A stretch of 64,000 bases of DNA, from contig OX155972.1 in the NCBI GenBank assembly GCA_944548615.1, forward strand, positions 727,854-791,853, in the 5' to 3' direction. Position numbers and translations under genes: made by a program. The notes beneath the pieces were generated by a model. The model was not told the DNA's origin. It ran no database searches and saw nothing but the letters and a program-made list of their open reading frames with translations. The stretch comes from Micropterix aruncella (lineage: Eukaryota; Arthropoda; Insecta; Lepidoptera; Micropterigidae). Shown piece after piece: positions 10,601 to 23,225 of this stretch; positions within the stretch are counted from its first letter, which is position 1, and every line of letters begins with the position of its first letter.

Positions 10601-11234
10601 TATCTGAGTGAGACTTTACTATTAGTTTACATTATTTGATCAGATGATTCCATGTTTTATCGTTATAATTAATTAATTACAATTACAACGTACCAAACAT
10701 AATTTATGCTCTAAAGTAATGTTTGCAAAACTGTAAGAGTTTTTAAGACAATAAACAATAATTGATTGATTGAATACTCGAAGGTGGTTTATATTGACAA
10801 TAAAAACGACGGCAGACGAGCAATAATTCGAAAAGAAATACAACGTTTGAAATTTCTTTTTTATTTAATATACTCGTTCGTATATTCGTTCAATTAAAAC
10901 AATGGTCTGACATTAGTAATTTTCTTTTTAGGATTTTCTATACATATTTTTTTATAAATAATACTGTTTCCAATATGGTAATATTTAAATTTAATTAATA
11001 TTATGGTTAAAGATATTAGTGTAATTTAAGGAAACCGAATGAAACTTGAACGATCACTTGATTTGTAGAAGAAAAATATCAGTTTAACTGCAACTGTTGC
11101 AGTACCATCACCTGATTTGTAAAAAGAAGTATTAGGTTAACTGCAAATGTTGCAAAATAAAACTATCGATCGATAATCACCTAAAATTGAGCGAGCGCGT
11201 TGACATAACAGCAACATGAATGACAAAACTTATG
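10601..11234. other. no recognised feature
   Basis: AT-rich intronic DNA. An imperfect direct repeat of about 60 bp (GATTTGTA...AAAAT/GTATTAGGTTAACTGCAA...GTTGC) occurs at about 11056-11150. It has no coding signal. Confidence 0.4.
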
Positions 11235-11980
11235 CATGCTTTAAAACATTCATAAGTTTGTACATTCATTGCCCCAAGGTTTTTCAATGCTCTTCCTGGC
11301 GACATAAAATCAGCACAAAATAAGACCTACTTTAAAAGGCTGCTTAGAAACTGGCTTGTAAAAGAGGGAAGACAAGGAATTTAAAAAATACTGGACATTA
11401 TAACCTAACCCGGACATTTGAATATTTTGAATCTTATATTGTATTATTTTATTATTAATATTTTATTTATTGTTATTATTATTATTCTTTTGTTTTAACG
11501 TATATTAAGAGATAATTTGTTTTAGTTTTAACACTATTTTATCTTAGTTATAAGTAAAATGCAGGACTATTTTGTTTAAATTCTTATTCTAATTTTTACT
11601 ATTTTAAATTGTTTTTTTTTTTTTTTGTTTTTTTTATGATTTGAATTTATTTGCTGTCATTTTAATTTTCCACTTCTAACTTTAATTTAATTATTTAATT
11701 TAATCAAGTATTTAGTCATTTTTAATATTGTTTTGCAATTCCATTTTTGTGCATACATGGAATATATGCCACTCTTATAAACACGGTATTTGTGCAATGA
11801 CATAAAAAAAAATATATATTTACCTTAGAACAGGTCCCGGCCTAGTTAGGTGACGTTGCCACTAGACTATGCATTGTATTCTTTTTTCTGCTTTTGATTC
11901 TATTTTGAAAGTATTCCTAAGCTGAAATTGTTTACTTTTTAATTATTTGCATTACTTATATAAATAAATAAATTAAAAAA
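11235..11980 (+). mobile_element. LINE 3' end, plus strand
   Basis: Coding remnant FFNALPGDIKSAQNKTYFKRLLRNWLVKEGRQGI then stop (about 11284-11385), the C-terminus of a CR1-type RT. A long T-rich 3' UTR follows. Near its end is CCTTAGAACAGG...GGCCTAGTTAGG (11823-11851), a motif also found in the LINE 3' UTRs at 29435, 37429 and 44061. It ends in an AAATAAATAAAT run about 11960-11972. Confidence 0.7.
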
Positions 11981-11999
11981 AACATACGAACACATCTTA

Positions 12000-12897
12000 G
12001 GGCCGATTTTTCAATCGTCAGATAAACAGTCTGATAGGACTTATTCATTAGATTGTACAAAATTTAATTTTTCAATAGTCAGTTAACAGTTATCAAAGGA
12101 ATAAAAATACTATTCGCTGAATAAAGTTATCCGCTGCTCCGAGGGTCAGATAACGAGTTATTCGTCCAATAAATTGATCCGTCAAACTGATTTTGACAGT
12201 GAGAGGTTAGGTTGTGATAATTTCTGGTGATCTTTGCGTTGAGAAATGGATTTATTCGCTGTGTTAGATGACGTTGCTATTGAAGAAGAAGCAGACATTA
12301 TAATTACTTAAATCCGGTTCTGAGAGAACGAAGAGTAGTGAGAAACAGACCGGATAATTTTGTACAATGGGATGATGTGGAATTTAAGCGCAGATTCAGA
12401 CTACAAAAACAAACTGTCCAGTATCTGCTGACATTGATTGAAGACCAAATTAAACACAATACATAAAGTTTAGGTTATGCTTAAGATAATGCATCAAACC
12501 ACCTATGATGCAATTACTTGTCGTGAAACTAACAGACCTATCTCGTTCTATTATTAAACTTTCCATTTTTAAACGACAAAATCGCAAATTCACGAAAGAC
12601 GCACACGACAAACAGACAAAGCGCGCAATCCGAGGTTACGTTGAAAGCAAATGTCAAATAAATAATTTTTAAGAGCTTCTCGCTCTAGCATATAGAGTGG
12701 TTCAATCATTCTGTCTCGCTTTTCGTGTATTGTCTGAAGTTAGTGCTGCCAACATAGCGAAATATCTTCCAATAACTATTTGACAGTTATTTGATGATTG
12801 AAAAACTCGCCAATGTTATTCGATGAATAAATCAACAGATAAAATAATTCCTTGGATACTTATTAGACAGTTTACCTGACGATTGAAAAATCGGCCC
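12000..12897. mobile_element. PIF/Harbinger-type DNA transposon, internally decayed
   Basis: Long perfect inverted ends (GGGCCGATTTTTCAATCG and its complement) are flanked by TTA at 11997-11999 and 12898-12900, the 3-bp duplication of PIF/Harbinger elements. At 898 bp it is shorter than an autonomous element, and it contains a transposase N-terminal remnant at about 12305-12466. Confidence 0.85.
12305..12466 (+). pseudogene. Harbinger transposase N-terminal remnant
   Basis: The frame reads LNPVLRERRVVRNRPDNF, VQWDDVEFKRRFRLQKQTV, QYLLTLIEDQIK and then a stop. This resembles the N-terminal start of HARBI1-like transposases, where a D/E-rich segment precedes RFR.sKetv..ll.liE. The DDE catalytic domain is absent. 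It is enclosed by the terminal repeats of the Harbinger element, supporting that element's family. Confidence 0.6.
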
Positions 12898-12900
12898 TTA

Positions 12901-13295
12901 GACATATACCTATTCTTGGAGGACTTTTTACTATGCGCTAGCCCAATCCACAAACCTGGATCCTCTGATAAAAGTCCAAAAGGCCATATAGCCAGTAAGC
13001 CATACCGCTCATTCTCTGATCAGCTTCAAAGGGATTTCGTGGTATTGGATGCAAGACAGCTATGTATACAGCAGGTCTTAAACATGAAGAAATTCCAAGA
13101 GGACAATGACTAGCCGAACAGTATCCCACATACACACGACACAAGACTAAGTACAAGCGTACATCGTAAGTACATCGCACAGATAAGTACAAACGAGATT
13201 GAGAACGACTTTTGGACAAAGATATTAAAGTAACCTCTCGACGACACGTCATGACCCTTTTAATGACCCACTTCATGATCACTTACATGATCTCA
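12901..13295. other. no recognised feature
   Basis: Between the Harbinger element and a LINE. Short open frames on both strands show no motif I know. A GTACA/TACATC-rich patch lies near 13140-13190. Confidence 0.4.
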
Positions 13296-14229
13296 GTAAA
13301 AAATTGTGCAGCGCCATATTCGCTATTAGAAAGATAAGAAATTTATGCGGTTTTGAAGCCGCTAAATCTGTTTATTTTGCATATTTCCACTCCCTCATAA
13401 TGTATGTCCTTCTGTTTTGGGGAATGGCACCAAACTCAAAAAGATTTTTTCTCCTCCAGAAAAGAGCGGTACGCAGTTTATATAGAGTCTCTCCAAGAAG
13501 TTCTTGTAAGCCGCTGTTCGTCTCAAGAATCAAGAATCATGACTCTATTTTCCTCCTACATCTACCAAAATATTATGTACGCTCGTAGACACCTAGCAGA
13601 AGTTCCGGTGAATAGTGATTTTCATCATCACGATACGAGGAATAAATCCAATCTCCATATAAACCGACAGCGACTTAGCAAAGTGCGATACAGTTTTTAT
13701 ACACCAAAATTTGTCCTTCTATAATAACATTCCAGAGAAAATGAAAAGCCTTGGAGAGGACCAATTTAAAAAGATAATTATAAATAATTTGGTAAGAAAC
13801 CCCATTTTTGCTATAAGGGAGTTTGAAAATTCCGAGTTTATTTTTCATGTTGATAATTAGCAAAATTTGTAAAATTTTAAACGTAACGGAATTATGATAG
13901 CTGACATTCTAATTTTCATATAATTTAGTATACATCTATTATAAAATACGAAGGCATATTGCTGGATTGACAATAACATTATTTTACGTTGATTATTCTA
14001 CATAGAATTTGCATTTCTATTTTGATATATTATTCTCTCTTACTATTTAATGACATTAGTATATTTTGATTATTTGTAAGTAGGTAATATTGAATATATT
14101 ATTACAGTAATGACAACTATCGTGATAGTTATGTTTTAAATAATTAATTTTTAAGCTTTTAATTTTGTGAAGCGTCCAAGTTTAGGAATGCCTATCTACT
14201 GGAGTAGTTGATTGTATTGTATTGTATTA
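13296..14229 (+). mobile_element. LINE fragment, RT C-terminal region to tail, frameshifted
   Basis: Coding similarity starts with LCSAIFAIRKIRNLCGFEAAKSVYFAYFHS, LLFWGMAPNSKRFFLLQKRAVRSLY (13300 on), homologous to the C-terminal part of the ORF at 2-1702. The frame shifts near 13530 and continues as SSYIYQNIMYARRHLAEVPV with HDTRNKSN (about 13629-13652). The 3' UTR ends TTGATTGTATTGTATTGTATT (14209-14229). An inverted 3' UTR copy of this family is at 48820-49135. Confidence 0.8.
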
Positions 14230-14321
14230 CGCGCCTAGGCCAGGCTGCAAACATGCGCAAGATTTTGGAAAAGCTGATACTTTCAGATCAGACAGTATTT
14301 TGGCGATAGAATTCCGGGGTA

Positions 14322-15472
14322 TAACAACTAGAGTTGTCAACTACTACTGGCGAACCCTTCACCTCAGGAAGTTTTAACGATTAGTCGTTCTGTCTCCCTG
14401 AAGTGAGCGCAGAAGACTTGGACAAAAACAGTCCACCGCCAAGCTCCGCCACATGCCCGTAAGAGACCTACGCCTTAACCGCGAGATAACTAGGTGTGTT
14501 ATCCAGCGGGCTTACACTCACGCCCTTACTTCCAATTGCGACCAGATTACTCCGGTCTCTCGATTGGTCTCTCGATGTAGGCACAATTTAGCATTACCCC
14601 GTCCATCTCTGGAATTATTCAAAAGGGATCCAAATTACTTTGGAATGGCGTGTTACAATAAACTGCCTGAGAATATCAAAATTATATGTAGAAACGGAAA
14701 AATAACCCAATTTAAATCGAAATTAAAAGGCTACCTTATTGCGAGAGAATTATATAATATTAACGAATTATAATTAGATTACTGACAATTTCCATCTCGA
14801 TTTTTTTTATTTAACTTGACATTTGTACCATTTTATTGATTATTATATTATTACTATTATTTCTAATTGTCTCCCATAATCAATTATATTTCTTATTTAT
14901 AGGACCATTTAATTTTAATATTATAATTGTATGACTATCTGTAGTTATAAATATCTAATATAACTCAATTGCGTGGTGAGTCTCTAATGAAATATTTAGT
15001 ATACATTTTAAAGTTATTTTAACATTAAGCGGCTATATAAAATGTCTAAACAAATATGCCAAAGTTTTTGAGGACAATAAATGCGATTTGATTTGATTTG
15101 GTTACGATTTCGAGGTCGCTTGCGCGGTCCTCTCCCTTACGAAGCGTCCTCTGCCCGGCTGTTCACCCAGGATCGGGTAGCCGATAGTCATTTCAAGAGC
15201 AATCCGTAACCACCCCCGCATCTATAGGGAAATAGTACTGCTTCCAGACTCCCCCGACTGTTAGTCAGAGTGCACAATCGATTGGCTTACGCCGCACGGT
15301 GCGCAGACCGTCCAGGAGCGCCAGAAGATCGATTCCTAGGGGAAACTAGCCCTATGGCCAGAGTCCTGCCCGGGCTCGCACTTCATGCGTGGAGGCCGCC
15401 GTTGTTGACCCGTGAGTGTGACTAACCCTAAACAGAATGGTTCTTCGTGGCTAACTCAGCAAGAGCCCATAG
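14322..15472 (+). repeat. GCR GC-rich repeat, copy a, interrupted by a LINE
   Basis: This is a copy of the GC-rich interspersed repeat that I call GCR. The 5' half (14322-14572) runs from GTTGTCAACTACTACTGGCGAACC to TCCGGTCTCTCGATTGG. The 3' part (15099-15472) resumes at GGTTACGATTTCGAGGTCGC and ends near AAGAGCCCATAG. It is flanked by ATTCCGGGGTA at 14311-14321 and 15473-15483, which looks like an 11-bp target duplication. There is no ORF of the length or motifs expected of a protein gene. Sequence missing around 15148 relative to other copies shows a short deletion. Its nature is unknown; direct repeats of this length suggest a retroposon or a recombinase with long staggered cuts. Confidence 0.75.
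14573..15098 (+). mobile_element. 5'-truncated LINE inserted inside GCR copy a
   Basis: The frame reads ALPRPSLELFKRDPNYFGMA, CYNKLPENIKII, KITQFKSKLKGYLIARELYN then a stop at about 14773, a CR1-type RT C-terminus. The UTR ends AATAAATGCGATTTGATTTGATTTGG (tail about 15078-15098). The GCR consensus GATTGGTTACGAG is split here, with GGT on both sides, so the LINE is younger than the repeat. An apparent 106-aa frame from 14453 is a chance fusion of GCR and LINE. Confidence 0.75.
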
Positions 15473-15484
15473 ATTCCGGGGTAC

Positions 15485-16157
15485 ATCTTGCGGTGTCGAC
15501 TACAACGGGCGAGCCCGTCACCACAGGACGTTTTAACGATTAGTCGTTCTGTCGCCCTGCAGTGAACGTAGAAGACTTTGGACAGTACAATTCTACGTCC
15601 AGCATACGTCACAACCCGTGAGAGTCCAATGCCTTACCGCGAGTTAGCCAGGAATAAACCCGGCGGGCTCGAGATACTCGCGCCCTCACTTCCAATTGTG
15701 ACCAGATTTCTCAGGTCTCTCGATTGGTTCCGAGTTCGAGGTCGCTTGCGCGGTCCTCTCCCTTATGAAGCGGTGAAACGGAGTGCACCGAATCTATCGC
15801 GGACCAAGGCGTCCTTTGCCCGACTCTGAACCGGGATCGGATGGCCAATGGTCAATTCAAGAGCAGTCGCCATAAGGTACGCAACCACCCCCGCTCTATA
15901 GGAAACAATACAGTTCCCAGACTCCCCCGACTGTTAGTCGGAGAGCACAATCGAATGGCTTGCGCCGCACGGTGTGCAGACCGTCCAGGGGCGCCAGAGG
16001 TTTGATTCCCAGGGGAGACTGGTTGACCCAGTGTCCTACCCAGGTTCGCACCCCGTGCTTGGAGGCCGTCGGATGGGTGTTGACCCGTGAGTGTGACCGA
16101 CCCTGAACACATGGGTCATCGTGGCCACCTCATCATGGGCCCGTTAGCCAACGGTAC
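15485..16157 (+). repeat. GCR GC-rich repeat, copy b (subfamily B)
   Basis: Starts ATCTTGCGGTGTCGACTACAACGGG and ends GGGCCCGTTAGCCAACGGTAC, flanked by ATTCCGGGGTAC at 15473-15484 and 16158-16169. It differs from copy a throughout (for example CGCCCTGCAGTGAACGTAG against CTCCCTGAAGTGAGCGCAG), so it is a separate insertion and not a recent tandem duplication. A B-box-like GGTTTGATTCCC lies at about 16000. Confidence 0.75.
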
Positions 16158-16384
16158 ATTCCGGGGTACGGTCCGCAGGCCAGATTCCAATACCCATTTG
16201 CCTACCTACGACAGCTGGCGCTGGTGTATTAGGAAATGGGTAATTTTATTTAGTACCCCCAAAATGTTTTGGAGAATCTGAAAATTCATAAGTAGACAGT
16301 GGATGCAATTAAAGAGCTCGAAACAGATGACTAGACTGCTTCATAATCAAAATAATGGCTTCAGATACTCCATACTATTATATA

Positions 16385-17060
16385 CTTACTAATTCAGTTT
16401 CACAGAATTAAGGGTCAACAGGCAAAAAGCCAACAAATTAAAAACACAAGGCAAGCTACTGGGTCAAATTATAATATTCCGATTGTAAAGTCTTCATTTG
16501 CGCAAAGGCATTTTTACTTCCTTGCGCCGAGATTTTATAATAATTTAAATGAGAGTTATAAGAATGCAAACAACTTAAATTCATTCAAAATACTCATAAA
16601 GAAGTACCTGCTTGAAAGGGGTCCAATGTATGCTGAGTCTCAATTGCTCTCGCTAATAATTTAAGTTGTTTTATTAAATTATGTATTACTAACTAACATC
16701 AAATCTCGTGTATTATTTGCTTATGTATATATAGGTGTAGGCAGCATATTTATGTATGTGTGTATGTATGTGTATCTATATATGTATATATTCTTATGTA
16801 TTATGCAATGCAATGTAAGTTCATAACATCAAAAGAGTCAGCTCATCGATACCATTGATTTTTTTAAATCAATGTCGATACCTTTAAACAAAAAGCAGCA
16901 TCCCTAGATACGGGTCTCTGACCTAGTTAGGAATGCGGATAGACATTTTCACCATAGGATGTGCTCAATCTCTCCCAACTCAACCATAGTATGTTAATGG
17001 TGTGTATATGACATAATTATAAAGTTATTGTAAATTAATAAATAAAATAAATCAATAAAA
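16385..17060 (+). mobile_element. LINE 3' end, plus strand
   Basis: Coding remnant NIPIVKSSFAQRHFYFLAPR, FYNNLNESYKNANNLNSFKI, LIKKYLLERGPMYAE to a stop near 16662 is a LINE RT C-terminus (the FYNxL...NSFKxxLKxYL pattern). The 3' UTR holds a TGTA/TATG-rich run (16750-16800) and CTGACCTAGTTAGG (16919-16932), and ends in AATAAATAAAATAAATCAATAAAA near 17037-17060. Confidence 0.65.
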
Positions 17061-17309
17061 ATATTGCCATTGCGACCATTTTATTGGGTGAGATGTATGG
17101 AGATGCTGACGCTACGCGTTGGATTACGAATGTGTGTCTTTCTTTATTGCATTCTCTGTCTACCGATAAATTTTTAGGTTTTTCAAAACACTTTGGGGGT
17201 ACTAATTAAAATTACAGTATAGGAAATGAGGTGAAAGGAAGGGGTAAAATAGATAAAATGTATTATGTATCTATATAAATATATAAATTGCATTTTAGTT
17301 GTGACTTGT

Positions 17310-18106
17310 AAGGAAGCCATATTATAAAGAGAGTAAAGTGACGTTGTAAGGAAGTAATCTTTGGATCTACTAAACCGATTTTAAAAATTATTTTACCAAT
17401 AGAAAGCCTATTGGTAAAATGGCTTTCTATTGGTAAAGTAATTTTCTATGGCTTTCTATTGGCTTTCTATTGGTAAAATTAAAGTTATTTGTGAGTGTCA
17501 TAGGCTATACATTAATCCGAAAAATGAAAACACTTTTTCGTGGTAGTCGGATTTGCAAAGTAAGTCGGAGAGTAATCGGTCGAACGAAAAGGTTTTATAA
17601 CTAACTCTGCCGTAACGATGAGAGATATATAAGTAAGTTCTAAAGAAAGTTGTAGAGCTTGATAATGCCTACAAAAAAGTCAGCGACACCATATGTCTAA
17701 CTTTTATATTTAAGTCACAAAAAGTAGTATTTTATAATTAAAAAATAATTTAAATCGTTAGGTCATGATTATTGGTCATATTATCAACCATTATGAGATC
17801 TTATCAAAATAAGTAAATTTATCGTCTCAAGCGTTTAAAACAGAAGACTTTTCCCTTTTACTGCATATAATTTTCCTTTTACTGCATAAATAGTTAAAGA
17901 GATAATATGCTCACAAATAAGACACTCACAAGAAGACACTCACAAATAACGGTATTATAGCATACATACATATGCATTAAAAATAAAACCCTTCTTTTGG
18001 CAGTCAGGAAATAAATCATAGCACTCAGTACTAACCGAACCACACTCATAATTTCATCACAGGTAAAAAGTTTTACCGCCCAACGAAGTGGGCACGGGTC
18101 AGCTAA
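17310..18106 (+). mobile_element. Helitron, degraded longer copy
   Basis: Aligns over most of its length with the Helitron at 34119-34861: CCATATTATAAAGAG...GGATCTACTAAACCGATTTT, the block around CTCAAGCGTTTAAAACA, and the 3' terminus TTTTACCGCCCAACGAAGTGGGCACGGGTCAGCTAA. That terminus has the GCCCAACGAAGTGGGC hairpin expected just before a Helitron end, and the terminal CTAG has become CTAA. A tandem run of GGCTTTCTATTGGTAAA units at 17404-17477 is private to this copy. No Rep/helicase is present. Confidence 0.7.
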
Positions 18107-18107
18107 T

Positions 18108-18940
18108 ACTCTATCTGGATGCAAAGATGTCATGGAATCTACATATAGAGCATGTTAAGTCAAAATTTTCGTCAGCCTGCTATGCTCTATTACGCATCAG
18201 AAATTGTTTGGAGAGAACTGAAGTAATATCGGCCTATTACGCGCTAGTTGAGTCACACCTGCGCTATGGTATTCTTTTATGGGGTAATGCAGCACACATC
18301 AACAGTGTATTCACTCTCCAGAAAAGAGCCATACGTGCGATAGTAGGTATTGGTCCACGGCAGTCATGTCGTGAACACTTCCAAAAACTAGGGATATTGA
18401 CCGTATATGCAATTTTTGCTCAAGAAGCTCTTTGCGAATTCTATTGCAATAAGAGCTCGGCCATATCCCACGAGGAAGTACATCGGCATGACACCAGGAA
18501 TAAAACCCTGTATCTCCAACCGTTCGTAGCACGTACTGCCAAGTTCCAGGCGACTAGTCGATACTTAGGCCTCAAACTTTTCAATAAATTGCCCGAAAGA
18601 TTAAAAGAAATTAAAAACATCGATATTTTCAAGAGATCCATCCGAGTCTATCTGCTTAAAATCAACATGTATGCCAATAACGACTTCTTAAAATATTTTG
18701 AAAATACATAGCATCGTATCTACCCATTTAATCTAATACATATTATTTACCGTTAATTGTTTTGTTGTAAACTGTTATCATATAGTCTATGTTTTTGTAA
18801 ATTGGTAAGTTTAAAACTATATATTATATATCATCTCTTGTCTAAATTGAGTAACTAATTTAAGATTAATTACTGTCATTCCTACACAATTGTATGGTTG
18901 TATTGGAAATAAATACCTTTTACTTTACTTTACTTTACTA
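18108..18940 (+). mobile_element. LINE fragment, RT C-terminal half to tail
   Basis: An uninterrupted frame to the stop at 18709-18711 encodes LYLDAKMSWNLHIEHVKSKF, YALVESHLRYGILLWGNAAH, FTLQKRAIRAIVG, HRHDTRNKTLYL and LGLKLFNKLPERLKEI, the thumb and C-terminal region of a CR1/Jockey-type RT. It is relatively intact for a truncated copy. It ends with AATAAATACC followed by TTTTACTTTACTTTACTTTACT (to about 18939), and abuts the 3' end of the Helitron at 18106. Confidence 0.85.
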
Positions 18941-20405
<1,465 letters not shown>

Positions 20406-20408
20406 CCC

Positions 20409-20765
20409 GTGCCAACCCTGGGTGCATCAGCCATGTCATGGTGGAAGTTAGAACGCGATATCATAATTGAATGCGTATACAAAATTCCGTTTCTGTGCTG
20501 TCGACCGTTTAAGAGTCACCTCGTTGGAAGCCAAGCCTGGTTGCAGCAGCCCTGTCGCGTTGACACTGAGAACGGGCTATCACAATTAAATACGTATACA
20601 AAATTTCGTTTCTGTGCTGTTGACCGTTGAGGAGTCCCCTTGTTGTAAGCCAACCCTGGGTGCAGCAACCATGTCATGATGAAATTCAGATCACGCTATC
20701 ATAATTGAATAACTATACAAAATTGTGTGTCTGCGCTGTTGAGCGTGGAAGAATCAGGTCATGTT
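20409..20765. repeat. three tandem units of about 120 bp
   Basis: Three successive units begin GCCAACCCTGGGTGCATC (20410), GCCAAGCCTGGTTGCAGC (about 20530) and GCCAACCCTGGGTGCAGC (about 20650). Each contains a variant of ATCATAATTGAATACGTATACAAAATT and TTTCTGTGCTGTTGACCGTT. The units have drifted, so this is an old local duplication. No relatives are seen elsewhere in the window. Confidence 0.85.
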
Positions 20766-21009
20766 TACCATAGAAATGCATTATCATCAGAACTGAATCA
20801 AACCGTAAAATTTCAATTAAATTGGATAAGAGGAAGTGAGATTTGATCTAAACAAACATACATATATACTAATTAACATACATTGAAAAGTAAATACATG
20901 CTTGTAATGACAGGAGAAAGAATTTAAAATATCGTTACGTATTCATTTACCTCCTAACTAGGCAGAGCCTATTCTAAGGAACATATAACACAGGAAGTGT
21001 ACATTCTCA

Positions 21010-21915
21010 ATCACTTAAAATTAACGTATACTACATAATAGGTACAAAGCTACAGAAAAGATACTTGTACCTTAGCATTAAACTCTATAATCTACTCCCT
21101 ACAAAATTTAAACAGCTGGAGGACATACAATTAAAAAAAACATCAAGGAGATGCTGATAGGCCACTCTTTCTATAATCTGGCCGAATTTGAGGGCCATGA
21201 TTTTTCAAATATTGTGCCCATTTAAATTACTTAAAAAAGTAGAGCCTTATTATCTGATTATTTTATATGGTCTTATATCTGGTTTGGGAGCTAATGGGCC
21301 CATGCTGGTTTGGCTACGAAGACCTATTCTGTTCAGGATCGGTCACACTCACGGGTCAACACCCATCCGATGGCCTCCACGCATGAGGTGCGAACCTGGG
21401 TAGGACGTTCGGGCGATGGACTTCCCCTGGGAATCAAACCTCTGGCGCTCCTGGATTGTCTGCGCACCGTGTGGCGCAAGCCAATCGATTGTGCACTCTG
21501 ACTAACATCTTGCGGTGTCAACTACAACGGGCGAGCCCGTCACCACAGGACGTTTTGACGATTAGTCGTTCTATCGCCCTGCAGTGAGCGTAGAAGACTT
21601 TGGACAATACAATCCAACGTCTAGCTACGCCACAACCCGTAAGAGACCAACTCTCGGTATCTCGCGGTAAGGCGTACGATGAATAAATTTTACTACGTAT
21701 CTTTTCGAATTACTAACTACTTCAAATATTAGGCTTCTATTTTGATTATTTATATTTATAGTTTGACAATCTAGTAGTTAATTCTTGACTACCTATGTAT
21801 ATTCAGTAAAGAGTAGTGACGAAACTTACTACCTAATACAGTTATTTTGACACGTCCAAGAGCGGTGTTTAGTCGTCAATTGGACACGACGAAAATGTAA
21901 TGTAATAATAATGAA
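21010..21915 (+). mobile_element. LINE 3' end, split by a GCR insertion
   Basis: Coding end RYLYLSIKLYNLLPTKFKQL, ...KEMLIGHSFYNLAEFEGHDF to about 21224. The 3' UTR begins, breaks at 21276, and resumes at about 21686, running to GACACGTCCAAGAGCGGTGTTTAGTCGTCAATTGGACACGACG and an ATGTAATGTAAT tail (about 21895-21906). The neighbouring LINE at 22025-22790 is nearly identical and uninterrupted; comparison shows about 100 bp of UTR was lost where the GCR sits. Confidence 0.8.
21277..21685. repeat. GCR composite (inverted halves), copy c
   Basis: From 21277 the sequence is the complement of the GCR 3' end (GGGAGCTAATGGGCCC... to CACTCTGACTAACA, 21508). It then switches to the plus 5' end (GTGTCAACTACAACGGGCG... 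to GTAAGAGACCAACT), and after about 21650 to a short inverted piece (TCTCGGTATCTCGCGGTAAGGCG). The junction CTGACTAACAT..TG.G.TGTC also occurs at about 26770, so it is a shared composite form and not private to this locus. Confidence 0.7.
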
Positions 21916-22024
21916 TTTGATTATTAATTTTACATCTCCAGGCAGGGGTTGTTTGAAACAGGTTTTTGGGTGTCATTATGTATTATGATGATATTTCTTT
22001 AAATCATGATGATAGAACGAATAA

Positions 22025-22790
22025 TATAGTATGTTTAGTAGCTCGATATACTCTATTAAAAAAATCAGAAGTCTTTGTGGTTTTGCGGCAGCCAAATCAG
22101 TATACTTTGCGTATTTTAACTCATTAATGACTTATGGACTACTATTTTGGGGAAATGCTGCAACCAGTAAAAGAATCTTTCTTTTGCAATCGCATCATAC
22201 CCGCGGTAGCTCCCTTTTATGCGTACCCCGAATACGACTGGCAAAAGTACAGAAAAGCTACTCGTACCTTAGCATTAAATTCTATAATCTACTCCCTACA
22301 AAATTTAAACAGCTGGAGGACATAAAATTTAAAACAAACATCAAGGAGATGCTGATAGGCCACCCTTTCTATAATTTGGCCGAATTTGAGGGCCACGATT
22401 TTTCAAATATTGTGCCCATTTAAATTACTTAAAAAAGTAGAGCCTTATTGTCTGATTATTTTATATGGTCTTATATCTGTACTTTTAGTTTAAAATGCTT
22501 AACGTAGATTTAATTTGATTATTTAACATTTTACTGACAATTTGAATATTACGATAAATAATTTTACTACGTATCTTTTCGAATCACTAACTACTTCAAA
22601 TATTAAGCTTCTATTTTGATTATTTATATTTATAGTTTGACAATCTAGTAGTTAATTCTTGACTAACTATGTATGTTCAGTAAAGAGTAGTAGCGAAACT
22701 TACTACATAACCCAATTATTTTGACAAGTCCAAGAGCGGTCTTTAGCCGTCAATTGGACACGACGAAAATGTAATGTAATGTAATGTTTA
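22025..22790 (+). mobile_element. LINE 3' end with internal deletion
   Basis: The frame MFSSSIYSIKKIRSLCGFAA..., LLFWGNAATSKRIFLLQ joins directly to SHHTRGSSLLCVPRIRLAKV and FYNLLPTKFKQLEDIKFKTN. Compared with the ORF at 2-1702 about 80 codons are missing between LQ and the HDTRNK region. A 3' UTR follows and ends TTGGACACGACGAAAATGTAATGTAATGTAATG. It is a near sister of the split LINE just upstream. Confidence 0.85.
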
Positions 22791-23225
22791 TATGTACAGT
22801 TTATTTACATCGATTACAAAACGTGTTACCTCTGAAATGTAATAGAGTATGAAGAGAACAAATCAATTTAAGAAACCTATATATTGTCACCGTTGTAACA
22901 CAAACTAGCCATGTCTTAATATAAAATCCTTCCATAATAGCAAAACTGAAAAAGGCAGATTTAATTTAAGGCTGAAATTCCGAGTAATTACAAAATTGCC
23001 TCCATTAAGCCGTCATTCAACGAGTTAATCAGGGACATGAAAAATTCTATGAAATAATTTGCAAGCTTTAAAAGCTCTGGCGCCCCAGCGGAAGCGTAGT
23101 GGGGTAGCCAACCTTTTCGAGTCACAATCATAAAGTTGAAATTTGAACTCTCACTAAGAGTTTTATTTTGAAACATTGCGGTAAAAATATTTGTCCCTTT
23201 TTTTACGCTGGCCAAGTTAGGTTTT
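22791..23225. other. no recognised feature
   Basis: Lies between convergent ends of two copies of the same LINE family. No motif or repeat seen elsewhere. Confidence 0.4.

Noticed and set aside
13304..13724. Two overlapping frames read as two genes
   Set aside because: They are one LINE C-terminus with a frameshift near 13530.
15578..16281. Several 60-140 codon frames in GCR repeats, also at 26855, 40280, 49547, 50649 and 54722
   Set aside because: The frames are not conserved between copies, shift with small indels and appear on both strands; the repeat is non-coding as far as I can see.
17404..17477. CRISPR-like short direct repeats (GGCTTTCTATTGGTAAA)
   Set aside because: No regular spacers; a local tandem slip inside a Helitron in a eukaryotic genome.
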